Origin: Coturnix japonica
Lineage: Eukaryota; Chordata; Aves; Galliformes; Phasianidae
Direction of reading: 5' to 3'
Assembly: GCF_001577835.2 (NCBI RefSeq)
Contig: NC_029516.1
Location: 53,794,754-53,858,753 of the forward strand
Length of the DNA: 64,000 nucleotides
How positions within the stretch are numbered: the first letter of the stretch is position 1; the number at the start of each line of letters is the position of its first letter. Below the pieces are notes generated by a model, which did no database searches, was not told the DNA's origin, and was given only the letters and a program-made list of their open reading frames with translations. Shown one piece after another: positions 11,464 through 25,322 of the stretch. The position numbers and the translations under genes were made by a program.

Positions 11464-14400
11464 ACACCTATTCTAAATTCTTCTGAAATACTTTAATGTG
11501 CACGGAGAGTACTGGTCACAGACTGCAGTATCACTGCATATTCATCAAATACATCACCATTCTAGATCCTGTGGAATAAGAAGTGCTTGTCTCTGCTGCG
11601 TCTGAAGTTCAGCTGGAGAGGAGATGTACAATGCCAAAGATGTCTGAAACAGAAAGTAGACTCTACACTTGTAGCTGTGCTTGCAGAGATTGGCCCTGAG
11701 AGTGCTGCTGGGCATCTGAACTAGAGGCTCTGTAGATACATCCAGTGAGAGCTACGCTTTGTTCTTGTGCAGATTTCACCAGCTGTCTTCAGTGATTCTT
11801 GTACATCGTGTCTTTTAACATCTTTTCATGAGAACTATGTCACTTGACAAAATGGCACCCTGATCTTACCTCACACCTTTAAGTATTTCTGTCTTTTTAC
11901 CTCATCTGAGAATTTGGCCTTCGTTCCTTGATTTTAGATTCAACAGAGTTGGGGGAAAATAAACATTTCAATTGTAGCCCTGAAGAAACTGCAAGTAGAA
12001 GAAGAAAGTGAAAACACTGTTTACAACTAGCATTTTTATTTGTAACCTAAATAGCAAAATAAACATTAAAGATTGCTTTACTTTACCTGAATATTTTTAA
12101 CTCTCTAATTTTGAGTAACAAGTTCCTTTCACTGCTGATGTGAAAAAAAATAATAAAGAAAATAGCTGACAGGTATTATTACAGTTATACAGCAATCCAG
12201 GAGACAGTCAAAGAGGAATGTTCCTAACCTGCAAATTAGAGCATAAACTATATAGAGGTGCCTGTAATAATAGACTGAAACACTGTGTCAACTGGATGTG
12301 GGAATGCTGCTGTTCTTCATCCTTTGTTCTACTAATTGAATGAAGTTATGATCATTTTGATCACAACTGGGCCTTCACTCATAAGGTGAAAGGCTGGCAC
12401 TTAAATCCAACCCATTAAGTGATTCCCTTCTCTGTAGTGCTACGAAAAGGTAGCTGCTTGGCGTTGTTTTGTCAGTAGAACAAATACTGAACAGGTTGAG
12501 TGAGAGCTTCTAGCTTTTTGAATATTCAGAACTGTCTGCTTGGAAGAGAACCAAGGCTTAATGGCTACTGCTTTGAAGGGCATTGGGTGTAAATTCCCAT
12601 TTCCAGCAGTCTTCAGGCTGTCCTTGTAAATGCAAGAGTGCCTTACATTTCTGTTAGTTATGAACTAATACACGAGGACAGTGGCTCTATTATCCTTTAT
12701 TTTTCTTGCCTACTTAATGTTTGGATATTTATAAACATACTCCCTATCATAGTTTCAGAAGTACTAAAAAATATGCTAAATTTCTGGTGTTCTATCATTC
12801 TTCTCAATTTACTGTTCTCAAGTATGTTTTCATAGTAACTTGTGCAGCAGGGCTCTAATATGTGGCACCTTTCAACTTCTAACTCCCTATGAATACAAAA
12901 ACCAATGCATACACACTCTACTACCCCACACACCCCACCACTCCAGTTAACTCCAGAGAAGTGCTTCCTCAATTTTCAGAAATGCTGAACAGCCACTACT
13001 TTATTTTCTGTTTGTTTGTATTCCATTTAATTTGTTATAGTTGATATTTAAGACTACAAGGCTGAACTGAGTCCCACTGGATATATACAGGATGCATACA
13101 GAGCATTGCTGATGCAACTTCTGAGAGTAAACAGCAAATATTTGCAGTTCTGTGAAAATGTTTTTCTGCAAAGTCATGGGCATCTAGTGTGGTATTTTAT
13201 GTTGCTGTTTGAATGGATGGAATAGGAACAGTTAGTCTGGAAACTAGCAGATCCCAAGAGGTCAGTCTGGCTATCTCAGAGTATGTCTGTGTGGCTTGCA
13301 TGCCCTTTGCTGCATGCAAAGTTATTAAGACCTGTCTACCCAACAGTGTACAAAGGAGCTGTGAAAATTCAGTGCTTAATGATCACAAAATGAACAAACA
13401 AGTTGATATCAGGGCAGGACAGGCAGCTCAGAGAGTGTAGCATAGGGAGACACGGGGGCACCTTGCATGGAGACCATAAAGGGCAGGGTCAGACTGCCAG
13501 AAATTATTCCATTGCCTAAGGCTGAAACAGGGCAGCCCCTGCTCTGAGCTGGACCATGGGGCTGTGGAGACATGGGGAGTGGGAAGCCTGTTGACGCTGG
13601 AGACTGGGTTGCAGTGAGTCCCTGCAGTAGCCTCACTGGGCAGGGCCTGATGGTCATAGACTGACATAGGCGTCTAGGGCTCAGGATGTGTGAAGGAGCC
13701 CTGTGGCAGCTGGGCAGGGAATGTCTGAACTGACTGTGCCCTCATGGTCCTGTCTGTTAATAGATAAAAGGTTGTAATAATAAATGGAAGCATGAAGTGC
13801 TAAGAAAACCTCATCTGGCTAATCTTCAGTCATAAATCAGTTGAGACAGTGTTTGAAGATACGGTGCTCTGTGAACAGAAAGCTCCAGGCTGGTGACAGT
13901 TAACAGAGCAAGGCAGCAGTGACACCTGTTACATGATGGCTAATTATGTGTTGGAGGAGGTGAAAAGAGTGATCTTGAGACAGTGCTCTCCCTTGATAAT
14001 CTGGTGGGGTTCTTTTACCACATGAAGTCATCTTGAGGCTAAGAAGTCTTTTATGACTGTTATTTCTTGGTTGAAAGGTTTCTGTATCTCTGATACGTGA
14101 CAACCATCTGGGTCATCTGCATCATGCAACCGCTCTTTTTTAATTTTTCAGCTTTAAAAAACAGAAGAAAAGCAAGGTCATTTGAAAGCAACATTTTTGA
14201 GAATGTGTAAGATGTGGTGCCTTAAAAAGGACATATTCTTTCAACAGGTAGCATGTTAACAGAATTTGTTGCCTTTTTTCCTCCTGCCACCTTCCTTCCT
14301 TTCTCTTAGTTTCACTTATTGAATAATGAGGTTGTGACCGACATTAGAGACATCTCTTCAGCTGTGGATAAGAAGTCATGCTGAAATAATGGTGTTACTT

Positions 14401-15964
14401 GGGAAGTAGATTGGATAAAATAATTCTGAACGGGATAACAGATTTTTTCTTTCTTGCAGGATTTTCAAACATTTTCCTTAAAGCCAGCTTCCTCAAAATA
14501 TACTGCTTCTGATAAAAGAAGGCAGTCATAAGCCTTGGTGAAATAAAGCATGGTTTGCTACTGGAGTGGTTCAAAGCAACCAGATTTTACTGATGAATTT
14601 GAGCCATTCATCTGCATCCAACGAATTTATGCCAGTATGTGGCTTCTAGTGAGATGGCTATGAGCATCTTATTGATTTCCAAAAGCTGGATCCAGCCAAA
14701 AGGTGTCTGTATAGTGATTATCATTTTTTATTCTGGTTTTATTCCTCTTTGCTTTGTTGTTTCATGGCAGAATACCTTCTATAATAGCTTCAAAGTTTGT
14801 TTCTAAAATATTTCATTAAAAAGCCTAATAAATTAAGGGTTTTGTGGCTCACTGCTTTGTATCTTTCTCTCACTGTAATACAATGCAGCCTTATTGGAAC
14901 ACAGTGTAAAACTCCCTGAAATAATTTGTAGTTGTACAATAACAGGAAAAAGGCATTTATTTTTTTTGAAGGACTATACTCTCTACCTACAATATATCAA
15001 GATATCTCCCATCTAAGCTAATTAGAATAAAATAGGTCAACTATTTATGAAATGAACACCTGTTCATCTACACTGTCAATAGCCACTGAACAAAATTATT
15101 ACATCTATATCAATTAGCTCCACATAATAGAAACAAATAATTACTACTGAGCTTTGTCAGAACAGTAAAGACATCAACTCTGCCTTGACATTCATACATG
15201 ATAAATGAGCCTCATTTTAGCATTTGTTGAGCAGCAGAAGACCTTTATCCTGTGACACTGTTCTATGCTACTGTCATTATTTCTTAATTATCATCACTGG
15301 TTTGGAGCTTGGTATATGTTACTGGCCAATTTTAGCTTTGACTTAAGTGGATATAATGACATTTATTCACAACAGAAATGATGTCCATTTGTGTAAGGAC
15401 TGAGCTTATTTCTCAGTTCTTAACCAGTGGATCATGATTCATTTCCTTTGTTCACAACAGATTCTGGAAAATGAAATCCAAAATTTTTTACAATGAGAAG
15501 ATGCCATTCAATAGGCATAGATCTGTGAATTAGTCTCACACTGCTGTCTTCATCACCTTCTTCCTCTCCTGACCATCTGCCCTTGTTCTGTGTGGGGAAA
15601 AAAGAGAGCTGCCCTCAAAGGGTGTTTGATGTCCTACCAAGCAGGTTTACATAGTGAGATATGCTCTTTGAAGTAGTGATGAAGGCAGCTGGATTTCAAT
15701 ACTCCTTGGCCATCCTCAACTAAACCTGTCCCTTTAGGTATTTGAAAATTAATCAGCTTTCAGATTCTCCCTGCTGTGCTCAAGTCTTTTGTACTTCAGC
15801 AACTGCTGCGTAATACTTTGGCTGGACCAAGCAACTCTAATAATGTGTCCAGTTGTAAAGTGATATATCATGTGCTGGTTCTCAGAGAGCTTCAGTTTCC
15901 CGGAAAAATTATGATAAGTAAATTTGGTTAGGCTGGATGTTTTCAATTCTCTAATATTTTGTAC

Positions 15965-16059
15965 TTTTTTCTTTTCTTTTCTTTTCTTTTCTTTTCTTTT
16001 CTTTTCTTTTCTTTTCTTTTCTTTTCTTTTCTTTTCTTTTCTTTTCTTTTTTTTCTTTC
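15965..16059. repeat. (CTTTT)n microsatellite
   Basis: At least sixteen uninterrupted CTTTT units (15971-16050) with T-rich edges. The open frames across it on both strands (15924-16115 and 15951-16154) are only the repeat read as Phe/Leu/Ser or Lys/Glu. Confidence 0.97.
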
Positions 16060-16063
16060 TCTT

Positions 16064-16065
<2 letters not shown>

Positions 16066-16095
<30 letters not shown>

Positions 16096-16110
16096 GTTTG
16101 TTTGTTTTCC
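16066..16110. repeat. (TTTTG)n/(TTTG)n tract next to the CTTTT array
   Basis: TTTTG units grading into TTTG units. Together with the adjacent (CTTTT)n array this makes a 145-bp strand-asymmetric pyrimidine and T-rich tract. Confidence 0.9.
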
Positions 16111-17557
16111 AGTGAGAGAAAGGAACTAATCTCTGGTAATTTTAATTGACACAACTTCAGTTTTGTGTAATCACTCGTTCCTGAGATTTCTTCCTAGCTC
16201 TTAATCAGTGCTCTCCCTTATTTTTTACAGAAAGAGGAATAAGCTGGAAACAGTGCTCAAATGGAAGCATGTCAGCACCATGCAAAGATCTACCTTCAGC
16301 GTCTTTCATATATTTTTCCATTAACAATCAGAGCACAGTTGCTAATTGCTGAAGGATTCTGTGGGAACAGAAGCAGGAAAGTTGTCATGGCTTCATAGAA
16401 GGGATGGAAGGGAGCATATAGAGCAATGGCATCCATTTATCTTCTCCAGCACTAGATTACAAAATGGGCAGGCTTCTTGTACTGGGAGAAGTGTGCTATA
16501 CGTCTCTTATTTTTACCTTTCACATATGACTTGAAGACATCAGATTTCATTTTTGGCTCCTCCTCATACAATACTAGTGGTTTTGAAAATGGCTTAAATA
16601 AATGCCTGGAAAACTAACTGTTTCTGCCTCACCTCAAATTCTAGTTATCCATCATGGATTACCATATTATAATGTACAGTATTTTCATATATCTTGATTG
16701 AGTCCATGAGTATTGAGGAAACTTGAAGCAGCAGAATTTGCTTCAAGATCACAGCTATTAATGATTGTGAAAGTTATATCAGGGTTATTTTATCTCAAGT
16801 GCACTATATTTTTTTCATGTTTAAAACCAGTTTTTTTGGCTTGTTTGAACATGCTGTCATGTTGGCCCACTGCACTGATGGGAGTCCTGTGATGTATAAA
16901 CAGATGTATGAATGGATTGGGTTATATGCAAGTGTATGAATATTAACAAGCCAAGTATATAAACTAACATATTCCAAATGTGGATGAATCTTGAATATTC
17001 TTATCAGCATTCTTCATCAAAATTTCTAACTTTCCATTCAATCATTTAATATATATGAGCAGTGTATGCAGGAGTAAAATCTAGTGAGGCACAAATAAAG
17101 TTTAAGGGGTGGGAACAGTGCCTAATGTTCTTGCTAGAGACATCAGAGTCTCTAAAATGTACGGTTCACTAACTTTAAGAGATAGTTTCTTTTAATATCT
17201 AGTCTCTATCCTTACATGTTGGCATCATAATATTTCATTCACAAAATACTTTTCTGAAAATGTGACAGAGCTGTAGAGAATATTTTACTAATTCATAGTC
17301 CCCTAAGAAAATCCATACCTGCAAAATAGCATTCCTACTATTTTTTTAAAATTAATTTTTCTCTTAAAGATGTGAATTTTTCCAAAAAATTTACAGCATG
17401 CATATTCAAAGGAAAAAAGTAGCCAGGAAATATGGCAAAATAATATATTGGTTATTTGAATTAGTGTTGTATTAGCTGACTGAAAACAATCCTCTGGAGT
17501 GCTCTTATTAATGTATCCTCCTATTATCTGTGTAAGTCAGGAATTTAGCTGAAGGTC

Positions 17558-17683
17558 ATTTTTATTTTTATTTTTATTTTATTTTTATTTTTATTTTTAT
17601 TTTTATTTTTATTTTTATTTTTATTTTTATTTTTATTTTTATTTTTATTTTTATTTTTATTTTTATTTATTTTTATTTATTTT
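17558..17683. repeat. (ATTTT)n microsatellite
   Basis: About 125 bp of ATTTTT (six-base) units, with one shorter unit early and ATTTATTTTT variants at the right end. Confidence 0.96.
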
Positions 17684-20600
17684 CATAGAATCACTGCTAA
17701 ATAATTGTGAAGATTGTGAGTTTAGCATTCCTTTCTTAAACAGTGAATGTCATACTTAAGGAGAATATACTGAGATGATGAATTTTAAAGATGTATGTTT
17801 TAAAGGAAAAAGAGAAGAGGGAGCAAAAGTTAAAAGTAAGCTTTTTGGTAAGCTTAAAGGCTTTTAAACTAATTCTGAGTATTGCCTTGTAGACATCAAT
17901 TTGTACTCCTCGTAAAGGTAAAAGTGTGGCCAGACTCTTCACTGCAGATAAACATCCTTCAGTGTAACAGAAAGAAACCTGCAGAGAATCAATCTGTAAA
18001 TCTGGTTATGAGATGGGTCCTGTACTCAGCTTTTGATTGGGTTTGAGGGTATTGCTCTGTTTTAGGACAGGCAAAAAGCCTTTTTAAAATACAAATAAAC
18101 ATACAAACAACAACAACAACAAAATGCACAACACCCCAAAGCATAAATAGATGATACCCATCTGTTAGCTAGAGATCAGCTAGGAATCTTAGTTCATGCA
18201 TGCTTAAGACATAAGTGTATAAAATAAGGTTTTAGAAGAATTTATAGCTAGGATTCATCTCACCTACATTTAGATATCCACATGGTAGATCCACAGGTAG
18301 ACCTGATCAGTCTTTTATAGCTCATCAACAGAAATGGGTTGTGAACTGTGCTTTATCTGAGCTCTCTTACTTTTTTACCTTATTATGAAATTTATTTCAC
18401 ACTTAGAATACCTATTTGTCTCTATGGAAAGGGTGATCAGCTCAGGTGAACATATGAATCCCACTGCTGGATGCCAAGTCCAATGCTGTTATTCAGAATT
18501 TCATCCTTTAAGATAATGATACATATAGAAAGTATTAAGATATTGCAGTGTACCTTGAAACCACAGAACCAAGGATTTCTGTGGAAAGGCAATTCACTTT
18601 TCACTAACCTTCCGCTTCCTCACCGAATATGATCTCATGGGGATGCTTAGATTTGTACCCTAATGAACATCATCCATGATGAAAACCATGTGTCAAGATA
18701 GTTCTGAATTCCCCTTGCACAATCTTCTTCCTTTCTGGGAAGCCAGTCCTACTACTGATGTTCTGCACACAATGTCTGTTTGGGCACGCTGTTATGAAAA
18801 GGCAAGAGAATAGCTACTAGGGCTGAAAATAGGATGGACTTGTGAGAAAAGACTAAATCCATTTGTGTTTTCCCTTCCTGGCTTCCATTCATCTGCAGTG
18901 GACATTTCTCCATAACAGAAGGCATGACTGGAACTGGTAAGAATTGAGGCTCCACTGTGGGTCACAAGTTAGTTCTGGAACTACATTATTAAGTACAGTT
19001 GAGGTATTTGCATACTGCTCATCCGCAACAGGAAGCAGACACTCTGCTTTTTAAGTCACGTCAGTGATCTAATGTATAAATAAACATTCTCTGATGGATC
19101 TGTCACACAGGAGCAGTATTTGGTCTCTTATAAAACAATACTGAGATCAAATGCTTTCTAAAACTCCCTCGCAATGACCAGTTGTCCATGCAATGAGGAC
19201 TTGATTCATGAAGTCTCATGAGCCTAATAACCAAAAAGCAATAGATTTTCTGAACATTAAAATTTGCACCCTTGGGGTGTGCAGAGAATCCACTTCATGT
19301 GATGGCTTGTCAATTACTGCACATTAGTGATCTGTTCTTTTCCCTGAACGTGTTCTTGGTTCTGTATGACTGTGTCAGAGCAATAGGGAAGATACAGTCA
19401 TTCCTTTGTCTCATAAACTACCTGACTGGAAGAAGAGTTTGGACTGAAGATGAGAATCTGATTGACAAAACACATCCAGGGATGCAACACAAGTAGGTTA
19501 GTGAAGAGTATATAAAGCAGAGAGAGTTGAATTTTGGCTGATAAAGCTGATTTGAGCTGGTGACACTGAATTAATTCCAGAATAATGGTGAGAGCTTGGT
19601 GTTGCATTCTTCTGGCAAGGAATCTCTAGCTCATTTCTTACTTGGTAATTAATACTAGGTAGATTTCACTATTATTCACGCAGCAGTATGCCGAGGAAAC
19701 ATTATGATTTGCTGTTTCTATCAATCTCAGCAAAATAATCTGCATCTCCTTTGGCTGGGAGCAATGTCAGGCCACATCAGAGATGAGTTGGGTACTTTGA
19801 AGCGCAGGAAGGGGATGCATGCATAGACTATCTCAAAAACAAAAACAAACAAAAAAAGTGTATGCCTAATTTTATTGAGCAAAATTTTATACTAAGTAAA
19901 ATGCTACACATAATGATACATTCAACAGTAAATATATATATAATTATATGACAGCTAAATTAATAGTTTTGTTTAATCTTAATTTAGTAGAACCATGACG
20001 TTCAGAGTTACCTGGAAGCTTGTTGAACAGTAAGAACTCAATTCACATTCAAGATGATAATTTTTAACTGTTGTAAATAAATATACATGCATTTATATAT
20101 ATATTTATATGTATGATGATACACCTAAATGCATCAGTAATTTCAACCACTTTCTGCTCTTGCTTTCTCTCACTGTTGTCTTTTAGCAGCACAACAGTTC
20201 TGAAGTTGCATGTGTTACTAATTAATATTATAAAATACCTGCTTAGGACCAATCCAAAGCCATTTGATCTAATAAAAATATTCTTATTGATTTCCAGGGG
20301 TTTTAGTACAAACTTTGCAGAAGTGACTCTTCCTGAACAAGTGGACGAATAATTTCTGCTGTTATATAATCCTAGATCAACAGGTTCCCCTTCCCCCCCG
20401 TAAATTTGAATATGAAAGAATGAAGGCAACATTTCAAAATAAATATATATGTAAAAATATGCATAACATTGTTGAAATATTAGAATTGTTTTAAGGCTTT
20501 TCATATGTCAATTCATATATTTTGTAATAATATTCAACTATTTTAAAGTGTTTTGCTGGTAATGTATCTTTGGATACTAAATAATTAATCACTTCATCTT

Positions 20601-21413
20601 ACTTTTCAGTAGAGGGCACTCAGAACAAATCATAGATCAGAGTAAAGTCTAAAAGACACTAAACATCATGCAAGATATATATTAGAAACACCACTATGTC
20701 TCAAGCAAGGATAGTATATATTTACATATGTTTTAAATGTAAAGCAGCACCAATAAAAGATAAAACTTAGCAAAACTTGAGCTGTATCTTGTGAACATTA
20801 TTACGTATTTCACAGCATGATGTAAGTAAGCTATTAAATTTTGAGAAAAAGTGGTTTGTTCATCTTTATGGATTAACTACCAGAGTCTAATAAAATATTT
20901 AACAACTTTTTAATGAACTAAGCCTGTCCTCTCTTTCCAGACATAATGAATAGAGTGTATAGGTCTTGGCAGTAGAAATTATTGTCTGTTTTGGTACAAA
21001 TAATTTAAAATATGCAAAGTAGAAAACACTTGGGCTTTGTTTCCAGCTAAAACTGAAGTGCTAATAAAGAGAGAGGCCCCAATTTCTCTCTACTTTCATT
21101 TATCTTTTATATCAGTATAGCTCTAATGAATGCAGCTATTACATCATAATAAGAAAAGCAATGCAGCGGGGATGAGCAATTTGATTATATTACATTTCAC
21201 AAGGAAATACAGCAGATTCAAATTAGCTTTTATAAAATTGACAATAATTTAAATAAAATTCAAGAAAAGAATAAACTTTTGCCACTTAGAAGACATTTCC
21301 AAATGAAAGTGAATTGTAACAAATTTAAGGCACAAAAGTTTTTAATGTCTTTCATGCACTTGTTATGTAAGAGTTCTATTTTGTTCCAATGTTTTTGTTT
21401 ATTTTGTTTATTT

Positions 21414-21433
21414 TATCTATCTATCTATCTATC

Positions 21434-21491
<58 letters not shown>

Positions 21492-21496
21492 TTATT
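21414..21496. repeat. (ATCT)n tetranucleotide microsatellite
   Basis: About twenty ATCT units with a single one-unit slip (ATC ATCT) near 21434 and a TTTATTTT exit. Long pure tetranucleotide arrays of this kind are usually length-polymorphic. Confidence 0.96.
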
Positions 21497-24400
21497 TTGG
21501 ATAGTATAACATTCATTTTTCCTTACAAATATTTGAACTTACAGTAGGCATTGCTATTTGATAAAATGAATGCTTTGTGAATTAATCTTTATTAGTTTGA
21601 GCCCACAACCCCCGTACACACACAAGAATTCAAACATGAACACATGGTTCAGGCAGTTTTTTGTGCAGGAAAGTCTTCTTTCTTACTTGGAGACTAACTT
21701 CTGTTATCTGATATGACTGGGTTAAGTTTAGACAATGATACACAGGGAGTACCTGTTTGTATCTACACAGTAGTAAACATCATTTTATATCTTTTTATAT
21801 GTTTTCCATCTTTATTGAAAGACAAAACTGCTGCAGTTTACCTACAGAAGTACATCAAGAAAGTAAACTTTCTGATATGCTTCCAAATACGAGATTCGAG
21901 ACTGACCTGTTGGTGGAGCAGAAAATTCTATCTGCATGTTCATTCTTTACCAGGAAGGACTTCTCCAAATATATACAAGCTAAGGCAAATCTTCTTTCAG
22001 AATTTCCAAAACCCAGTGATCAAAAGTAATGACATAAGCTTTAGAAGGTTTGAATTTATTTTGGCTTGTAAGGTACCTCACTAATACTGCACTGCCCCTG
22101 CTATTCCAGTGATAAGTTTCTATTAAACCACTGCTGTTAATCATCTGGAACCAGGCACCAGTTCTTTGGGACTAACCACTGGGTATTAGCACGAAAACTG
22201 CAAACTCATTTTATTTCTGTGCTAAACTGCCACAAGAATATGAAGCTACTCATAGAGAGGTGAAAGCTAGAAAGCTAATCTACCTTACTGCTAACTCGAA
22301 AGGTTTAGCCAGTGCTGTATCAATGTGTGACATAAATCAAGGTTTTATTTTTTGAAATGTGCAACCCTGGTGGTTTATAGACTTTAAAGATCTTCCTAGA
22401 AGAAAGTTTGTTTTATTATCTCTCCTCCCCGTCAGAAAAGTACAGACTGTGAAATTAAAGTAACACACCATTTCTCAAAAAAGGGAAGCTAGTCTGAGCT
22501 TTAGTTGTATTGGGGTAAAATTCATCATCAGATATCTGTTTTATAAATGCATATGTTATGTTTGAGGGAGACTGTGAGCCAAAATGAAATATGTTCCACT
22601 TGTATGTGTATATAAATATCATACAGTATATTTCACGAACTGCAATACTGCTATCGTTTCAGACTCCCACAATGATACTTAAAAGTGATTCAGAAATTCA
22701 TAGATTTAATTTTTTTCTAGGAACATTAAATATTAGCAGTTCTATTTTGCTTGAAAGTACCTTGCACTGTAAAGGTGAGCAAGCAATGCCCACATAGGGT
22801 AGACTGCCAGCCATGTTCTGTTCATATCAGGAGTGCATTTGCAGTTTTCTCCTTTTTCTGTGCTTCAGTTCACATCTTGGGATGGTTTCATATCTATGAG
22901 TAGGATTCCTTTCCAATGAAACAAACCTGGAAGAAAAGATCCAGGAGTGTGCACAGCATGCTCCAACTACTAATAAGTACTCATTAGTCATTCACTCATC
23001 AAGGGGCCAGATTAAACCTCCTGAAAAATTTGATGTGAATATTGCATTCTCAGCATCATTGTCTTCTCCCCATGGGTTGATCCTGTTGTGCTGCTCTTTT
23101 TACTAATATAGGCAGTGTCAAAACAACCACAAATCTACATACCTTGGCCATCCTAAAAATTCTGTCTTTTATTTCTTGATCCATAAATTATGCAGAGGCA
23201 GTTTATCACAGGCATTTGAAAGCTAAAATGCGGGCTGTGTTGGTTGATATAAATGTGTACTCACATAAGATGGTAAGCTTCATATCCTGATTAGCTGAGG
23301 ATGGAACTGGAATATTTATGTTTACAATTCAGTTTGTTTTCTGCTGATATTCTCCAGTGGTCACTTAAAATTCAGTGTTTTATATATTTCTGCCAAAAAG
23401 CAAGTTTGCTCTAATAGTCAAGCAAACAAATTCTCATGATTATAAGAACTGTGATAGCAAATTAATCTTCCTAGAAATGATTTTATACTCTTTGCCCAGG
23501 ACTAATTTGGTCTGCTTGCCTTTTCAGCAACAGGGAATATAGGTTTTGATTGTTTTAATAAACATTTATAATAGTAAGGTACTTATAACCATAGGAAAAG
23601 TATTTTTACTTGCAAAATAAAAAGTTAATGATGGCTAGAGGAATTACTGCCCTTTTGCGTAATAACATGCACTGTAGCCACACAATAAAATACCAAGTGA
23701 GATATCTTTTATCCTTTTATCCTTTTTTTTTTTTTTTCATAACACCATTATACATTTTTAAATCATCTGTACTTTTGTGTGTCACTGTTCTTATCCAGTT
23801 CCAGATGCTAACCTCCTTATGTATACTTTTCTAAGAAGCCACACTTGCTTAGGTAAATGAATAAAAGCAGGAATGCAGAAGAAATGACAACTGTCTATTT
23901 GTGTATTTCCACATGTGCAAAGCCCTGTTGGATGCTCCAAAACCCTGGGTTACTCATACCTCACAATGAGCTATAAAAGTTGCACATCATCTTCACTATG
24001 TTTTCTTTTAAAATTAAAATCGAATTAAATTTAAATGTACCAAAAGCAAACACGGTCCTGCAGACATACCTATCTGATGCTCTGTGGCTGGGTTTCTGAG
24101 CAGGTACACCTGCTTGCCAACATAATGTCTTTCCACTTTAAAAGAACAGTGGTACTAGATGATCATATAATGCTTCCAAGCTCAGGTGAATAGAGAATGG
24201 ACTTCAGCTCATCTTTGCACTCTACAGAGCTATCTACAGAGCAGATATTAGGCTTCTGTAGTCTTTCCTATATTTAAATCATATCCGACTTCACTGTAAC
24301 ATTGTACATACCATTATTGCCTTAAATCACTGCAAACATCCTAACAAGGAAAAAAAGAAAAAAAGATGTGCATTATTTTTGCATATTCTTATCAGTCTAA

Positions 24401-24829
24401 TGATGCCAGTGCTGGCATGATGGGAATATCAAATGAATACAGCCACAAAGCTGACATATTGCTTAATACCAGTGCCCATATGATTCCATATTTACTTTCA
24501 GACAGTAGGCAATATTTGATTCTTTAGGATGTATGGGAAACATAGTGAGAGTGAAATTCCCTAGGTGCAAGCTTCTTATCACCACTCTGTTTTAATGTTT
24601 GCACCCACTTCATTTTGCTATAGCCACTAAATGACCCCCCTGATTTTTTCTAATCCATCCTTAGTGTCAGAACTCTTCAAATCGTTAAATCTACTCTTGA
24701 AATTTGCAATCCTTTTTTCCTTTAGAAGATCATATTTTAGGTATCTTATCAGAATTTTTAGTATGTTCATGTTTTCTTATATAATCTGGATAAACCTTTA
24801 GACCCAAGTACTCAATCAATCTGATCCAT

Positions 24830-25322
24830 ATTGGTATGGCAGTAGAGGTTGAGCTTTCCATCAGTATTCAGGTACATTCTGTTGTCGTGTGACAGATGGC
24901 AGCAGAGGGATAGACTGACAGAATTGTGTCTGACATGGAAATGTGTAAATGTGTACAAAGCAAAGTTCTATCATTGAATTCCTCCATGCTGAAAAAATGG
25001 CACACACTGACATTCCTCGATGATTAGAGAATGTTTATAGAGACCATACAGTGGATTTGAGCACAGTGGGGTGGTGGGTGGTGCGTTTCAGCAGTGGTGA
25101 CAGAAAGTGTGGGTCACCTCTGGTGGTACAGATATTTACAAATGCAGCAGCATACAGGCTTTTATTCATCACTGGTGCAAATGAGTACATAGTGGCAGTG
25201 ACTGTGTTGAAAAACATTGCTTTGTGGCTGAGCATTTGCTGTGTCAAATATTGCTATTGTCTTTGTATCTGTTGTAGCTTCCATGAAAATAAATAGGAGG
25301 CATTACTTTTGAAGCGACTTGT
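24830..25322 (+). mobile_element. Internally deleted mariner-family DNA transposon
   Basis: This is a non-autonomous relic of a Tc1/mariner element of the type I recall from chicken (galluhop/Mariner1_GG-like; exact subfamily uncertain). The start of the transposase is recognisable on the plus strand: GAATTCCTCCATGC, then a frame reading VGWWVVRFSSGD (helix-turn-helix end). It is joined directly to C-terminal sequence from about 25110 (tacagatatttac, read as QIFTNAA), which should be far apart in a full element. The catalytic DDD/E region is therefore gone. The right end reads AGGAGGCATTACTTTTGAAG and CGACTTGTA, a mariner-type terminal inverted repeat next to a TA. The left terminal repeat is not visible, so the left border is approximate. 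The coding remnant has lost its frame and makes no transposase. Confidence 0.72.

Larger units (their letters stand above)
8891..15964. other. SYT10 5' flank, no gene seen
   Basis: Outside the CR1 copies at 9713 and 11195 this is AT-rich unique-looking sequence. A (TTTG)n run lies at about 9062-9080. The 13440-13660 stretch is richer in G+C than its surroundings, with open frames on the minus strand and no recognisable product. No RNA gene or coding exon could be supported. Confidence 0.55.
16111..24829. other. Intergenic, no gene seen
   Basis: AT-rich sequence between the (CTTTT)n array and the mariner copy, interrupted by the (ATTTT)n and (ATCT)n arrays. A (CAA)n run lies at about 18106-18122. 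The overlapping open frames at 21713-22084 and 21757-22029 do not resemble a known protein. Confidence 0.55.

Noticed and set aside
15725-15785. Possible CR1 minus-strand fragment (CCTTTAGGTATTTGAAA and following)
   Set aside because: The similarity to the CR1 consensus is too short and patchy to call.
15924-16154. Open frames of 63 and 67 codons on both strands
   Set aside because: They are translations of the (CTTTT)n array.
24150-24186. GTACTAGATGATCATATAAT followed by GCTTCCAAG, resembling a CR1 3' end
   Set aside because: About 35 bp with several mismatches and no octamer tail; could be chance.
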